A stretch of DNA of 64,000 nucleotides from Streptomyces gossypii. Lineage in GTDB: Bacteria; Actinomycetota; Actinomycetes; Streptomycetales; Streptomycetaceae. Numbering within the stretch: position 1 is the stretch's first letter; every line of letters starts with the position of its first letter. The notes beneath the pieces are model-generated. The model searched no databases. It had not been told where the DNA came from and worked only from the letters and a program-made list of their open reading frames with translations. Positions 43,614 through 55,025 of the stretch are shown here, one piece after another. A program made the translations under genes and the position numbers. The stretch is taken from the NCBI RefSeq assembly GCF_025165795.1, contig NZ_JAJAGO010000010.1, positions 124,001 to 188,000 on the forward strand, in the 5' to 3' direction.

Positions 43614-45542
43614 TCAGACGAGGGAATCCCGCCAGGCGCGGTGCAGATGCGCGAACCTGCCCGTACCGGCGATGAGCTCGGCGGGCGGCCCGTCTTCCAC
43701 GATCCGGCCGCCCTCCATGACCAGCACCCGGTCGGCGATGTCGACGGTGGAGAGCCGGTGTGCGATGACCACCGCAGTACGGCCGCGCAGCACGGTGTCC
43801 ATCGCGCGCTGAACCGCCTGTTCGCCGGGGACGTCCAGGGAGGAGGTCGCCTCGTCCAGGATCAGCACGGCCGGGTCGGCGAGCAGCGCGCGGGCGAAGG
43901 CGACGAGTTGGCGCTGCCCGGCGGAGATGCGGCCGCCGCGCTTGCGCACGTCGGTGTCGTACCCGTCGGGCAGGGCGGCGATGAACTCGTGCGCCCCGAT
44001 CGCCCGCGCCGCCTCCTCGATCTCGGACCGCGTCGCGTCCGGGCGGCCGATCGCGATGTTCTCGGCGACCGTGCCGGAGAACAGGAACGCCTCCTGAGTG
44101 ACCATCACCACCGCCCGGCGGAGCGTCACCGTGTCCAGCTCGCGCAGATCCGTGCCGTCCAGCAGCACCCGGCCCGCGCTCGGGTCGTAGAAGCGGGCCA
44201 GCAGCTTGGCGAGCGTCGACTTTCCGGCCCCCGTCGCCCCGACGACGGCCACGACCTGCCCGGCGGGCAGGGTGAGAGCGAAGCGGGGCAGCACCTCGTC
44301 GCCCGTGCGGTAGGTGAAGCGGACGGAGTCGAAGACGACTTCGCGCCCCGGACTGCCCGGCTTCCGCTCCGGCAGCGGCCGCGGCTTTGCGGGCTCGGGG
44401 ACGGACGGCTGCTGGCAGAGCAGCCCCGCGATCTTCTCCAGCGAGGCGGCAGCCGACTGGAGGCTGTTGAGGAACATCGCAAGCCGGTCGATGGGCTCGT
44501 ACAGACGGCGCAGATACAGCGCGGCGGCGGCGAGCACTCCCAGCGCCAGCTCATCCGACGCCACCCGGTAGGAGCCCCACAGCACGATCGCGGCGACGGC
44601 GACGTTGGCGGTCAGCCGGGAGCCGACGACATAGCGGGCCATCTCCAGGATGGCGTCCCCGTTCCTCCGCCGGTGGTCGTCGTTCAGCTCCCGGAACGCC
44701 TCGTCGTTGGCGGGCTCCCGCCGGAACGACTGGACCGGGCGGATGCCGTTCATCGTCTCCGCGAACTTCACGATGACGGCGGCTATGGCGGTGGACCGGC
44801 TGCGATAGATCCGCATCGACCGGCGCTGGAAGGACCGCACGAGCAGGACGAGCGGAAGGAAGGACAGCAGGGCGGCGGCGCCCATGCCCAGGTCGAGCCA
44901 GAGCAGCAGCACGGCGATGTAGACAACCGAGATGATCATGGTGAGCAGTTCCTGGAGCCCCTCGTCCAGCAGCTCGCGCAGCGACTCGACGTCGGTGGTG
45001 GAGCGTGAGATGAGGCGGCCGGAGGTGTAGCGGTCGTGGAAGTCGACACTCAGGGACTGCGCATGGCGGTAGATCCTGCCGCGCAGGGCGAGCAGCACCG
45101 TCTGGTTGACTCTGGCGGCCGTCCTGATGAAGCCGTAGTGCAGCACCCCGGCCGTGAGGGCGCAGACCAGATAGGCGACGGCGACGGCGATGAGCGGCCC
45201 GTGGTCGTCGTGCTGCCGCAGGGCCGGGACGGCGTTGTCGAGGGAGTAGGCGACCAGCAGCGGTCCGGCCTGGACGGCCGCCTGCTGGAGCAGCAGCTGC
45301 GCGGCGGCCGCGGCGACGAGGCGGCGGTGCGGACGCAGCAGCGAACCGAGCAGCCGGCGGGACGCGCCGGGCGGGGCGGGCAGGACATCGCTGTCGAACG
45401 GGTCGCCTTCGGGGGGTGCGCCTTCGGGAGGTGCGCCGTCGGCGGGGCCGGGCGTCCGGCCCGGCGTGGGCTCGGACGCTGCCCCGGCCTTCGCGGTTCC
45501 CGGTCCGGACTCCGGCGGCTGGCCGTCCACCGTCGTGGTCAC
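43614..45542 (-). CDS. ABC exporter half-transporter with canonical ATPase site residues
   Basis: The product has 642 residues. An acidic/Pro-rich N-terminus (1-60) precedes a type IV exporter membrane domain with six helices (about 72-375) and a nucleotide-binding domain (about 405-640). That domain has Walker A GATGAGKST, Q-loop VTQEAFLFSG, signature ISAGQRQ, Walker B LILDEATSSLD with catalytic Glu, and AHRLST. It overlaps the upstream ABC gene by 4 bp and very likely forms a heterodimer with it. The signature motif SAGQ deviates from LSGGQ. Substrate unknown; drugs, lipids or peptides are possible. Confidence 0.94.
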   Translation of the reverse strand: MTTTVDGQPPESGPGTAKAGAASEPTPGRTPGPADGAPPEGAPPEGDPFDSDVLPAPPGASRRLLGSLLRPHRRLVAAAAAQLLLQQAAVQAGPLLVAYSLDNAVPALRQHDDHGPLIAVAVAYLVCALTAGVLHYGFIRTAARVNQTVLLALRGRIYRHAQSLSVDFHDRYTSGRLISRSTTDVESLRELLDEGLQELLTMIISVVYIAVLLLWLDLGMGAAALLSFLPLVLLVRSFQRRSMRIYRSRSTAIAAVIVKFAETMNGIRPVQSFRREPANDEAFRELNDDHRRRNGDAILEMARYVVGSRLTANVAVAAIVLWGSYRVASDELALGVLAAAALYLRRLYEPIDRLAMFLNSLQSAAASLEKIAGLLCQQPSVPEPAKPRPLPERKPGSPGREVVFDSVRFTYRTGDEVLPRFALTLPAGQVVAVVGATGAGKSTLAKLLARFYDPSAGRVLLDGTDLRELDTVTLRRAVVMVTQEAFLFSGTVAENIAIGRPDATRSEIEEAARAIGAHEFIAALPDGYDTDVRKRGGRISAGQRQLVAFARALLADPAVLILDEATSSLDVPGEQAVQRAMDTVLRGRTAVVIAHRLSTVDIADRVLVMEGGRIVEDGPPAELIAGTGRFAHLHRAWRDSLV

Positions 45543-47398
45543 CGTGCGCTCCTCTTCCGCTCGCGTCCCCGCTGAGGGGCCTGGTCACCGGACATCAGCG
45601 CGGCGTACTCCGCGTCGCCGCGCAGCAGTTCGTGATGGGTGCCCACCGCCGTGACCCGGCCGCCCGACAGCAGCGCCACCCGGTCGGCGAGCAGCACCGT
45701 CGACGGGCGGTGCGCGACCACCAGCGCCGTGGTGGCCGCCAGCACCTCGCGGAGCGCGGCCTCGACGGCGGCCTCCGTATGCACGTCCAGCGCGGAGAGC
45801 GGGTCGTCCAGTACGAGGAAGCGCGGCGTACCGACCACGGCGCGGGCCAGCGCGAGCCGCTGCCGCTGCCCGCCGGACAGCGACAGCCCCTGCTCGCCCA
45901 CCTGGGTGGCGGTGCCGTGCGGCAGGGCGGCGACGAAGCCGTCCGCCTGCGCCACCCGAAGTGCCCTGTCCACATCCGGGTCCTGGGCGCCGCCGGCCCC
46001 CATCAGGACGTTCTCTTCGACGCTGGCGGAGAAGAGAGTCGGCTCTTCGAAGGCCACCGCGACGAGCGTACGCAGCTGGGCCCGGGACATGGCGGCGATG
46101 TCGGTGCCGTCGAGCGTGATGCGGCCCGAAGTCACCTCGTGCAGCCGGGGGACGAGGGCGGTGAGCGTCGTCTTGCCGCTCCCCGTCGCACCGACGAGCG
46201 CCATCGTCTCGCCCTGCCGGATGTGCAGGTCGACACCGCTCAGCGTCGGCGCCGTGCCGGGCGCGGCGTCCGGATAGCGGAAGGTGACTCCCTCGAAGCG
46301 CAGCCCGGTGACCTCGAGCCCGCCTCCCGGCGGCGCGGCGCCGCGAACGCCCGCAGGGTGGTCGGTGTCCGGAGGTATCGGGGTGTCCAGCACCTCGAAG
46401 TAGCGGTCGGTGGCCGTCGCCGCCTCGTTGCTCATGGCCAGCAGGTAGCCCAGCGACTCCACCGGCCAGCGCAGCGCCAGCGCCGTGGAGAGGAAGGCGA
46501 CGAGGGTGCCCGCCGAGAGCGAGCCGTCCGCGACCTGAAGGGTGCCCAGCACCAGAGCGGCGCCGAGGGCGATCTCCGGCAGGGCCATGATCACGCCCAT
46601 GATCCCGGCCAGCAGCCGGGCCTTGTGCAGCTCCGTACCGAGCAGGCGTTCGGAGAGCGAGCGGAAGGCGCGGGCCTGGCTGCGGTGCCGGCCGAAGCCC
46701 TTGATGATCCGGACGCCGAGCACGGCCTCCTCGATCACCGTCGTCAGGTCGCCCAGCTGATCCTGCGCTCTGCGCCCCGCGAGGGAGTAGCGCACCTCGA
46801 AGAGCGAGCACAGCACCATCAGGGGCAGCAGCGGAGTGAGGATCACCAGCCCCAGCGTCCACTCCTGGACGAGCATGATGACGCAACCGGCGACGATCGT
46901 GGTGCCGTTGACCAGCAGAAACGTCAGCGGGAAAGCCAGGAAGAGGCGCAGCAGCTGGAGGTCGGTCGTCGCTCTGGAGAGCAGCTGGCCGCTGGACCAG
47001 CGGTCGTGGAAGGCGACCGGGAGGCGCTGCATGTGCCCGTACAGATCGCCACGCAACGAGGCTTCGACGCCCGCCAGCGGACGCGCGACCAGCCAGCGCC
47101 GCAGGCCGAAGAGCACCGCCTCCAGCACGCCCACACCCAGCAGCAGTGCGCCGCCCAGCCACACTCCGCCGGTGTCGCGGTCGGCCACCGGCCCGTCCAC
47201 GATCCATTTGAGGACGAGCGGGATCACCAGCCCCAGGCAGGAGGCGACGACCGCGACCAGGGCCGCGCTGAACAGCCGCACCCGCACCGGCCGCACATAC
47301 GGCCAAAGGCGCAGCAGGGAGCGGACGGCGGACCGTTGACCGCCGTCAGCGGCGGTGAGATCTCGGGGGGCGGCGCTCTCGGCGGCGGTGGCAGACAT
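45539..47398 (-). CDS. ABC exporter half-transporter with degenerate ATPase site residues
   Basis: The product has 619 residues. It has six membrane helices (about 38-340) and a nucleotide-binding domain (about 365-600). That domain has Walker A GATGSGKTT and signature LSGGQRQRLALARA. The Walker B is FLVLDDPLSALD, where Asp replaces the catalytic Glu, and the Q-loop reads AFEEPTLFS with Glu for Gln. This complements its partner, as in heterodimeric exporters of the TM287/288 type, which have one working and one degenerate site. First gene of the pair. Substrate unknown. Confidence 0.94.
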   Translation of the reverse strand: MSATAAESAAPRDLTAADGGQRSAVRSLLRLWPYVRPVRVRLFSAALVAVVASCLGLVIPLVLKWIVDGPVADRDTGGVWLGGALLLGVGVLEAVLFGLRRWLVARPLAGVEASLRGDLYGHMQRLPVAFHDRWSSGQLLSRATTDLQLLRLFLAFPLTFLLVNGTTIVAGCVIMLVQEWTLGLVILTPLLPLMVLCSLFEVRYSLAGRRAQDQLGDLTTVIEEAVLGVRIIKGFGRHRSQARAFRSLSERLLGTELHKARLLAGIMGVIMALPEIALGAALVLGTLQVADGSLSAGTLVAFLSTALALRWPVESLGYLLAMSNEAATATDRYFEVLDTPIPPDTDHPAGVRGAAPPGGGLEVTGLRFEGVTFRYPDAAPGTAPTLSGVDLHIRQGETMALVGATGSGKTTLTALVPRLHEVTSGRITLDGTDIAAMSRAQLRTLVAVAFEEPTLFSASVEENVLMGAGGAQDPDVDRALRVAQADGFVAALPHGTATQVGEQGLSLSGGQRQRLALARAVVGTPRFLVLDDPLSALDVHTEAAVEAALREVLAATTALVVAHRPSTVLLADRVALLSGGRVTAVGTHHELLRGDAEYAALMSGDQAPQRGRERKRSAR

Positions 47399-47455
47399 CA
47401 GAAGTGAGATTACGGTTCGGGACTGACATCTCCCACTGGGTTTCCGCTCCCTTCC

Positions 47456-48871
47456 CTACCCGTCCTTCGCGGGGACCCTCGCGCGGCCGTCCGCGCCGCC
47501 TTCCGCCCGCGGCAGGTTGCGGATCGCGGGCACCGACAGCAGCGCGCAGCAGACGAGTACGGCCGCCACACCACTGGCCACCAGCACCGTACGCCCCCCG
47601 AACAGCGCAGCCGCCGGGCCCGCCAGCGCCTGCCCGGCGGGCATCATGGCCAGCGAACCGGCAACCTCGTAGGCATGGATGCGGTTCAGGATCGGGCCCG
47701 GTATCTGGGTCTGCACGCTGGTCGCCCACATCACGCCCCAGAAGGCGCTGGCCGCGCCGGCCGCCGCCGTACAGGCCAGCACCGCGCCCATCGGGAGCTG
47801 AAGCCCGACGGAGGCGGGGTAGAGGCCGAAGCCGAACAGCGAGAGCGATCCGGCGCGCAGCAGCCGCGCCGGGCGCACCCTCATGGCGACCAGCCCGCCC
47901 ACCACGGTGCCCGCGCCGAGCGCGGAGTTGACAAGGCCGTACGCCCCCGCGCCCTGGTTCGGGATGATCTCGCTGGCGGTGAGCGGCACCAGCGGCCCGG
48001 TTACCGTGATCATCAGGACCATCCAGATGAGGATGACCCCCCACATCCAGCTGCGCGCACGGAACTCCCGCCAGCCTTCGGCCAGATCGGCACGGTAGCT
48101 GCTGCGTGCCTTTCCCGGGCTGCCCGCCGCAGCTCCGCCTGTTCCGGCCCCGGCCCCGGCCCTGCCCGTGACCGGTTCCGGCAGCCGCAGCAGCAGCAGG
48201 CACAGCGCGCTGAGCGCGTACGTCGCCGCGTGCGCCGCGAAGACGCCGCCCGCCGAGGCCACCGCGACGAACATCCCCGCGACGGCCGGCCCCGCCAGCA
48301 TGGCCAGCGATTCGGCGGTACGGATCGCGCCGTTGGCGCCCTGCACGTCGCGGGCCACCCGGGGCACCGTGCTCGCCACACCGGGCTGGAAGGTGCCGGC
48401 GGCGATGCCGTTGACGGCTCCTATCGCGCAGATCTGCCACAGCACCACATGTCCGCTGAAGAACAGTCCGGCCGCCAGGCCCTGGGTGCCGATCCGCACC
48501 ACGTCCGAGCCCACCATCAGCCAGCGGGTGTTCATCCGGTCGGCGAAGACGCCGCCGAAGACGACGAAACCGGCGAAGCAGACGGAGAAGGAGGCCATCG
48601 CGTAACCGATGGCGCCCGCGCCGTGCCCGTACTGCAGGAGCCCCGCCGACAGCGCGATGGGCAGCATCGCGTCCCCCAGCCTGGCAACGGCCCGGGCGGC
48701 GAAGAAGAGCAGGAAGTTGCGGGTCCACAGCCCTTCGGGCAGCGGCGGCCCGGAGACCCCGGATCCGGCGGGCGGGTTCGCCGGCGGGTCAGCGGGGGCG
48801 TCGGGGGAGGCGTCGGCCCTGGGAGCGGTCACAGCCCCCCAGTGTGGTGTGGACCAATCCTCCACGTCCAT
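47456..48871 (-). CDS. MFS transporter (MFS_3-like)
   Basis: The product has about 471 residues and 11-12 membrane segments. After a Pro/Ala-rich N-terminus the first helix is LWTRNFLLFFAARAVARLGDAMLPIAL. The loop after TM2/TM3 reads GGVFADRMNTRWLMVGSDVVR, the MFS signature, and VARDVQGANGAIRTAESLAMLAGPAVAG follows. A polar Gly/Ala linker (about 245-270) divides the two halves. It is probably an export pump of unknown substrate. ATG 48871 lacks a clear ribosome-binding site; GTG 48832, after a GGGGGG, is a real alternative. Confidence 0.88.
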   Translation of the reverse strand: MDVEDWSTPHWGAVTAPRADASPDAPADPPANPPAGSGVSGPPLPEGLWTRNFLLFFAARAVARLGDAMLPIALSAGLLQYGHGAGAIGYAMASFSVCFAGFVVFGGVFADRMNTRWLMVGSDVVRIGTQGLAAGLFFSGHVVLWQICAIGAVNGIAAGTFQPGVASTVPRVARDVQGANGAIRTAESLAMLAGPAVAGMFVAVASAGGVFAAHAATYALSALCLLLLRLPEPVTGRAGAGAGTGGAAAGSPGKARSSYRADLAEGWREFRARSWMWGVILIWMVLMITVTGPLVPLTASEIIPNQGAGAYGLVNSALGAGTVVGGLVAMRVRPARLLRAGSLSLFGFGLYPASVGLQLPMGAVLACTAAAGAASAFWGVMWATSVQTQIPGPILNRIHAYEVAGSLAMMPAGQALAGPAAALFGGRTVLVASGVAAVLVCCALLSVPAIRNLPRAEGGADGRARVPAKDG

Positions 48872-48927
48872 CGGGTTACGAACCGATGCACGAGTTTCCG
48901 TCCGCCGCCGCCTCCGGCAGCAGGCCG

Positions 48928-51120
<2,193 letters not shown>

Positions 51121-51154
51121 GTACCGGCCTCCTGCTGCGTCGGGGCTTCTCGGG

Positions 51155-51188
51155 CCGCGGTGTTCGCGGTGCCGCGGTGTTCGCGGTG
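51155..51188. repeat. 17-bp tandem duplication upstream of glgX
   Basis: CCGCGGTGTTCGCGGTG occurs twice without a gap, followed by a diverged third start (CAGCGGTG). It lies 35 bp from the glgX GTG, inside the 307-bp gap shared with the divergent transpeptidase gene, so it may overlap the glgX promoter. Confidence 0.85.
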
Positions 51189-51427
51189 CAGCGGTGTCGA
51201 TGTGTCACCACGCCGCTGTGCGGGAGCCCTTCCCGGTGCGCGGCCCTTCGTCACGGCCGGTGGCCGATCTTCGCGCGGAAAGCGGTGCGGACGCCGTGCG
51301 TGGGGCCGAAAACTGCGACGGAACAGTGACACAGAGGGTGGCGATGCTGATATGCCCGTGTGATTGTCTGAAAATGATCGGGGGCGCACGCCGGGTGCGC
51401 GGCACGTGCGAACGGAGAGGGCTTTTC

Positions 51428-52702
51428 GTGGACCTGAAGGCCATGTTGAACGCGGATGCGATACGCGAGGGGAACCGGGGCCGCGTCGTCGGCGGGTCGG
51501 CGGCGGCCCTCGCCGCCCTGCTGGCCGTCCTGCTGCTCGTCGTCACCTCCTGCGGCGGCACGGGCGACTCGGCGGCGAGCACACAGGACGGCAAGGACGG
51601 CAAGGAACAGAAGAAGGAAGTGCCCAAGGGCCCTTCCGAGGCGATAGTGAAGATCGCGCCGAAGAACGGCGCGGACGACGTCGCCACCACCGGCGCACTG
51701 AAGGTGACGGCGGCCCAGGGCAAGCTGACGAAGGTCACGGTCAAGGACGACGACGGCACCCGGATACCGGGGAAGATCGTCAAGAAGGGCGCGGCCTGGA
51801 AGCCGGAACGCCACCTGATGACCAAGACCGAGTACTCGGTGCACGCGGTCGCCGAGGACGCCGAAGGGCGCACCTCCGCCGAGCACACCAGCTTCACCAC
51901 CATCGTCCCGGCCGACACCTTCATCGGCTACTACACCCCCGACGACGGCGACAAGGTCGGCGTCGGCATGCCGGTGTCCGTCCGCTTCAACCGGCCCATC
52001 GCGGACCGCGAGAGCGTCGAGAAGGCGCTCTCCGTCAAGGCCGACCCCGGGGTGAAGATCGAGGGCCACTGGTTCGGGAACAACCGCCTCGACTTCCGTC
52101 CGGAGAAGTACTGGAAGGCCGGCACCAAGGTCACCCTCAACCTGCACCTCGACGGGGTCGAGGGCGCCAACGGGGTCTACGGCACGCAGCACAAGACCGT
52201 GAAGTTCACCATCGGGCGGGCCCAGGTCAGCGTCGTGGACGCGAAGAAGAAGACGATGACCGTGCTGCGCGACGGCAAGAAGATCAAGCAGGTGCCGATC
52301 AGCGCCGGTGCACCGGCCACCTCCACCTACAACGGCAAGATGGTGATCAGCGAGAAGCACGAGGTGACCCGGATGAACGGGGACACCGTCGGCTTCGGCG
52401 GCGAGTACGACATCGAGGACGTGCCGCACGCAATGCGCCTCAGCACCTCCGGCACCTTCATCCACGGCAACTACTGGGCGGGCAAGGCGACCTTTGGGTC
52501 CGCGAACACCAGTCACGGCTGCATCGGCCTCTTCGACGCGCGCGGCGGCGGTGACAAGAGCACGCCCGCCGCATGGTTCTACGACAACTCGCTGGTCGGG
52601 GACATCGTCGAGGTGAAGAACTCCAAGGACGAGACGATCCAGCCCGACAACGGGTTCAGCGGCTGGAACATGGACTGGGAGGACTGGACGGCGGCGCCCT
52701 GA
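51428..52702 (+). CDS. Lipoprotein L,D-transpeptidase with Ig-like domain
   Basis: It makes 3-3 (or lipoprotein-type) crosslinks in peptidoglycan from the outer face of the membrane. The product has 424 residues. A signal peptide leads to lipobox VTSC (about residue 43). A Lys/Glu-rich linker is followed by two Ig-like bacterial domains (about 70-250; DTFIGYYTPDDGDKVGVGMP starts the second) and a YkuD domain (about 255-385). The active-site pattern is FIHGNYW plus SHGCIGLFD with catalytic Cys near residue 364. GTG start with GGAGAGGG upstream. The layout matches mycobacterial LdtMt2-like enzymes. Confidence 0.94.
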   Translation: MDLKAMLNADAIREGNRGRVVGGSAAALAALLAVLLLVVTSCGGTGDSAASTQDGKDGKEQKKEVPKGPSEAIVKIAPKNGADDVATTGALKVTAAQGKLTKVTVKDDDGTRIPGKIVKKGAAWKPERHLMTKTEYSVHAVAEDAEGRTSAEHTSFTTIVPADTFIGYYTPDDGDKVGVGMPVSVRFNRPIADRESVEKALSVKADPGVKIEGHWFGNNRLDFRPEKYWKAGTKVTLNLHLDGVEGANGVYGTQHKTVKFTIGRAQVSVVDAKKKTMTVLRDGKKIKQVPISAGAPATSTYNGKMVISEKHEVTRMNGDTVGFGGEYDIEDVPHAMRLSTSGTFIHGNYWAGKATFGSANTSHGCIGLFDARGGGDKSTPAAWFYDNSLVGDIVEVKNSKDETIQPDNGFSGWNMDWEDWTAAP

Positions 52703-52743
52703 CGCCTCCGACCCGGCCCGACCCTCCCCGCCCCGCCCGGCGT

Positions 52744-53784
52744 TCACCCGGGCAGGGGCACCACGGTCAGCACCGCGGAGACCACCACGATCCCGGCCAG
52801 GGCCACCGACTCGGCCCTGGCCGGGCGCGCCGTACCGTCCAGGTCCCGCCGCCCGTGCAGCCGCTGCCGGGCGCCCAGGGCAAGCGCGCTCACGGCCGAG
52901 AACAGCGCGAGCTTGACGAGCAGCGTGCGCCCGTACGCGGTGTCCAGCACCGCGTCCAGGGGCAGCCGCCGCAGGGTGCTCAGCGTCCCGGTGACGGCGA
53001 CCGCCGCGAAGGCGAAGGCCGCCAGCCGGGTGTAGCGGCCCCACAGCGCCCTCACGGCCGCGGGCCGGTGCCGCCACAGCCGCGTCGCGCGCAGTACGTA
53101 CACCAGCCCGCCCACCCACAGGCAGGCCGCCGTCAGATGGACGAAGGTCAGCAGCGAGCCGTAGAGCGGACTGTCCGGCTCGGGGTGCGCGCGCAGCGCC
53201 TCGGCGAGCACGACCGTCGCCAGCGGTACGGGCGCCCAGGCGTGCCGCCGGGTGCCGAAGCACAGCGCGGCGAACAGGAAGCCGTTGGCCGCCAGATGAG
53301 CAAGGCTCCCGGTGCGGGTGCCGTACACCTCCACGAGGTCGGCGCTGCCCGAAGCGGTGGCCAGCGAGCCGCCGCTGTCGAGCAGGAAGAGCTGCCCCTC
53401 GGCGGACAGGGCTCCGACGACCGCCGCCGCCGTCGCCCAGCTGCGGGGCAGCCGCAGGGGCGCCGTCCCCGCATCCAGCCCGGTCCCGGTCCCGGTCCCG
53501 GTCCCGGCCGCAGCCCCGGCCTCCGCTTTTTCCCCCGGAAGGGTGCGGGCCATCCGGGCCACCGCCAGCTCGCCCAGCAGCAGGGCGAGGGAGACGACAA
53601 GCGCCGACCGCAGCAGCGCGGAGGTCCCGGTCGCCGGTGAACGCAGCTCGTTCGTCCCGTTCGTGGCGAGGGTGGCGCCGGTGAGGGCGAGGAGTACGGC
53701 GCACAGGACCAGCCCGCTCACCAGGAGGACGCGGCGGAGGGAGCGCGGGCGGGCATGCCTGGCTGCGCGGTCGGAAAGCGTCAC
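52744..53784 (-). CDS. CopD-like copper-resistance integral membrane protein
   Basis: The product has 346 residues and about eight membrane segments. It carries the CopD domain signature FVHLTAACLWVGGLVYVLRA with conserved His and Trp, and a basic C-terminal loop before a last helix (ALAGIVVVSAVLTVVPLPG). A Gly-Thr repeat (coded by CGGTCC units at about 53481-53506) lies in a loop. CopD proteins take part in copper import or homeostasis, often with CopC or YcnJ; no CopC gene is seen here. GTG 53784 is the likely start; a TTG 36 nt upstream would add 12 residues. Confidence 0.85.
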   Translation of the reverse strand: MTLSDRAARHARPRSLRRVLLVSGLVLCAVLLALTGATLATNGTNELRSPATGTSALLRSALVVSLALLLGELAVARMARTLPGEKAEAGAAAGTGTGTGTGLDAGTAPLRLPRSWATAAAVVGALSAEGQLFLLDSGGSLATASGSADLVEVYGTRTGSLAHLAANGFLFAALCFGTRRHAWAPVPLATVVLAEALRAHPEPDSPLYGSLLTFVHLTAACLWVGGLVYVLRATRLWRHRPAAVRALWGRYTRLAAFAFAAVAVTGTLSTLRRLPLDAVLDTAYGRTLLVKLALFSAVSALALGARQRLHGRRDLDGTARPARAESVALAGIVVVSAVLTVVPLPG

Positions 53785-53930
53785 CCCGAGATCATCTACG
53801 TACAGAAGACGGTACGACAAGTTTACGGGGTATATGGAGGGTTACCGGCATACCGGATATTCGTCCTTTCGAATCAGGGGTACTCCACCAGGGCTGCCGC
53901 GTACATGTGAACGACGGCTAACCTTTCCGT

Positions 53931-54698
53931 ATGACTGTGACTCTCGAAGTCGACCAGGGCGTCGGCATCCTCCGCCTCGACCGTCCCCCGATGAACGCGC
54001 TGGACATCGCCACCCAGGACCGGCTGCGTGAGCTGGCCGAGGAGGCGACGGCGCGCGACGACGTACGGACCGTGCTGGTCCACGGCGGCGAGAAGGTCTT
54101 CGCGGCGGGCGCGGACATCAAGGAGATGCAGGTGATGGACCACGCGGCGATGATCGCCCGGTCCCGCGCCCTGCAGGACTCCTTCACCGCCGTCGCCCGT
54201 ATCCCCAAGCCCGTCGTCGCGGCGGTGACCGGCTACGCGCTGGGCGGCGGATGCGAACTGGCGCTCTGTGCCGACTTCCGTATCGCGGGCGAGCGGGCCA
54301 AGTTCGGGCAGCCGGAGATACTTCTCGGCCTCATCCCCGGCGCGGGCGGCACGCAGCGGCTCGCACGCCTGGTCGGCCCGTCCCGTGCCAAGGACATGAT
54401 CTTCACCGGGCGGCAGGTGCGCGCCGAGGAGGCCCTCTCCATCGGGCTGGTGGACCGCGTCGTGCCCGACGGCGAGGTCTACGCGCAGGCGCACGCCTGG
54501 GCCGCCGCCCTGGCGACCGGCCCGGCCCTCGCGCTGCGGGCCGCCAAGGAGTCCGTGGACGCGGGCCTGGAGACGGACCTCGACACCGGGCTGACCATCG
54601 AACGCAACTGGTTCTCGGCACTCTTCGCGACGGAGGACCGCGAGACGGGGATGCGCAGCTTCATCGAAGAGGGCCCGGGCAAGGCGAAGTTCCGCTGA
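53931..54698 (+). CDS. Enoyl-CoA hydratase
   Basis: It hydrates trans-2-enoyl-CoA to 3-hydroxyacyl-CoA (crotonase fold, hexameric). The product has 255 residues. Oxyanion-hole segments are AAGADIKEM and GYALGGGCELAL. Both catalytic glutamates of true hydratases are present, in GGGCELALCAD and KFGQPEILLGLIPGAGGTQRL. The C-terminal ends with EEGPGKAKFR, also typical. It probably acts in fatty-acid or branched-chain CoA degradation. It stands alone, with a divergent CopD gene and a 327-bp gap after it. Confidence 0.94.
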   Translation: MTVTLEVDQGVGILRLDRPPMNALDIATQDRLRELAEEATARDDVRTVLVHGGEKVFAAGADIKEMQVMDHAAMIARSRALQDSFTAVARIPKPVVAAVTGYALGGGCELALCADFRIAGERAKFGQPEILLGLIPGAGGTQRLARLVGPSRAKDMIFTGRQVRAEEALSIGLVDRVVPDGEVYAQAHAWAAALATGPALALRAAKESVDAGLETDLDTGLTIERNWFSALFATEDRETGMRSFIEEGPGKAKFR

Positions 54699-55025
54699 CC
54701 GGCGTGTGGCGCGTCCACTCGCTGCGGGGTGGCGGCGCTGCCGGCGGGGGGCTGCGGGTGGGGGGCTGCCGGTGGGGCGCTGCGGGGATGGCGCGCGCGG
54801 CGCCGCCCCGCGCCCGGCATGTGGGGGACGCGGCCGCTTCCGGCCCGGCCCGGCACCTCCGCCGCCGCCACCACGCGTGATCACCCGTCCACGGCAAGTA
54901 GCCCCTGGTCAGACCTGAGGGGCGGTCAGCCCGTAGACTTCCGGGAGTCTGCGGACGGTTGACGGTCGGCGGTGCGATCCGCCGTATCCGTCCCGAAGCG
55001 CGCGTACGGGCGCCATGATGGGGCC
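54699..55025. other. 327-bp gene-free gap
   Basis: The first part (54715-54790) is a degenerate GGGGGCTGCGGGTG / GGGGCGCTGCGGGG repeat. The rest shows no RNA or gene signature that I recognise. The promoter of the HATPase gene is presumably in the last 100 bp. Confidence 0.5.

Noticed and set aside
51300..51427. Possible riboswitch before the L,D-transpeptidase gene
   Set aside because: Cell-wall genes in actinobacteria can carry c-di-AMP (ydaO) riboswitches, but I could not find the conserved core segments; only ordinary GC-rich hairpins are seen.
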